Shown piece by piece: positions 4,914 through 5,375 of a stretch of DNA of 5,375 bases. The notes below the pieces were generated by a model. That model searched no databases, was not told where the DNA came from, and was given only the letters and a program-made list of their open reading frames with translations. The stretch is from Methanobacteriaceae archaeon (GTDB lineage: Archaea > Methanobacteriota > Methanobacteria > Methanobacteriales > Methanobacteriaceae), in assembly GCA_030681145.1 (NCBI GenBank), contig JAUXXK010000358.1:1-5375 (forward strand), read 5' to 3'. The number at the start of each line of letters is the position of its first letter. Position 1 is the stretch's first letter. Both the position numbers and the translations under genes were made by a program.

Positions 4914-5375
4914 ATGGAAATGAAAATAGAACCTGAGCTTGTGAAAATAGATGAAGTGGATAAAGAAATAATTCGTTTGCTTAATGAAGATGGACGAATG
5001 TCTTATAGAAAAATATCTCGGGATCTAGGAATTTCAGTAGGAACCGTGCATAATCGTGTGGATAAGTTAATGAAAACTGGTGTGATAACAAAATTTGTTC
5101 CTTTGATTGATCATTCTCGTTTGGGTTATAAATTAACTGCCATTATAGGAGTTAGAGTAACAGGCGGGGTTTTAAAAAACTGGGAAAATCAGACAGCATA
5201 CCATAAAAATGTTTTGGGAGTTTATGACGTTACAGGAGAATTTGATGCTATATTAATAGCAAAATTCAAAGACACCACCGAACTGGATAAGTTTATTAAA
5301 GAACTTCTAACCGAACCAAATGTACAACGAACCTATACTCAAACCGTCCTAAATGTGGTTACAGAAGATATGGGG
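4914..5375 (+). CDS. Lrp/AsnC-family transcriptional regulator (3' end cut by the window)
   Basis: The frame stays open to the window edge and gives 154 residues, close to the usual 140-165 for the family, so probably only a few C-terminal residues are missing. The N-terminal half is an AsnC-type helix-turn-helix: VDKEIIRLLNEDGRMSYRKI (15-34), the turn and recognition helix LGISVGTVHNRVDKLMKTGV (38-57), then the beta wing ITKFVPLIDHSRLGY (58-72). Residues 73 onward form the RAM ligand-binding and oligomerisation domain, with the typical VTGEFDAILIAKFKD (106-120, including Gly108 and Asp111). ATG 4914 is preferred because GGTGA (4904-4908) precedes it by five bases. ATG 4893 would add seven residues, has no binding site, and falls inside an operator-like dyad. 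Such regulators form dimers to octamers that respond to amino acids or other small molecules and often repress their own gene. Ligand and targets cannot be read from the sequence. Confidence 0.92.
   Translation, partial: MEMKIEPELVKIDEVDKEIIRLLNEDGRMSYRKISRDLGISVGTVHNRVDKLMKTGVITKFVPLIDHSRLGYKLTAIIGVRVTGGVLKNWENQTAYHKNVLGVYDVTGEFDAILIAKFKDTTELDKFIKELLTEPNVQRTYTQTVLNVVTEDMG

Noticed and set aside
1..5375. A defence system, mobile element, CRISPR array or integrated element
   Set aside because: No transposase, integrase, nuclease, toxin, direct-repeat array, tRNA or terminal repeat is seen; all five genes have ordinary cellular homologues and similar base composition.

Overview
The window looks like chromosomal DNA from a mesophilic methanogenic archaeon of the Methanobacteriaceae (Methanobacterium-like). 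The evidence is: strongly AT-rich sequence (roughly one third G+C by eye); an archaeal-type Trm1 tRNA methyltransferase; a DUF4013 membrane protein of the kind common in methanogens; ribosome binding sites of the GGAGGTG/GGTGA type; TATA-box promoters; and T-run terminators. The genus is an inference. No rRNA, tRNA, CRISPR array, insertion sequence or prophage gene is visible.

Layout, left to right. Bases 1-82 hold T-runs that could end a plus-strand gene lying outside the window, plus a perfect 9-bp stem hairpin. A DegT/DnrJ/EryC1/StrS-family PLP sugar aminotransferase (83-1177, minus) comes next. A CPBP-family intramembrane metalloprotease (1415-2329, minus) lies upstream of it, with 237 bases and a likely terminator between them, so they are probably separate transcripts. 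A 157-bp divergent promoter region then separates the protease from trm1 (2487-3638, plus). A DUF4013 multi-pass membrane protein (3896-4561, plus) follows, with its own promoter region, a very strong ribosome binding site and a good terminator. After 352 bases without a gene, an Lrp/AsnC-family transcription regulator begins at 4914 and runs off the right edge, probably only slightly truncated.

The five genes do not form an evident pathway or operon; each seems to have its own promoter. The roles are housekeeping (tRNA modification), cell-surface sugar synthesis, membrane proteins of unknown role, and a local regulator. I see no new multi-gene system. The most interesting material is in the intergenic regions. 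Several carry dyad-symmetric, operator-like sequences placed where a TATA box or transcription start would be. The best case is upstream of the Lrp gene: two dyads sharing an 11-base core (AACAATGTTCA), plus one inverted half copy, with centres 42 and 73 bp apart. Those spacings are close to 4 and 7 helical turns, as expected for an autoregulating Lrp oligomer.
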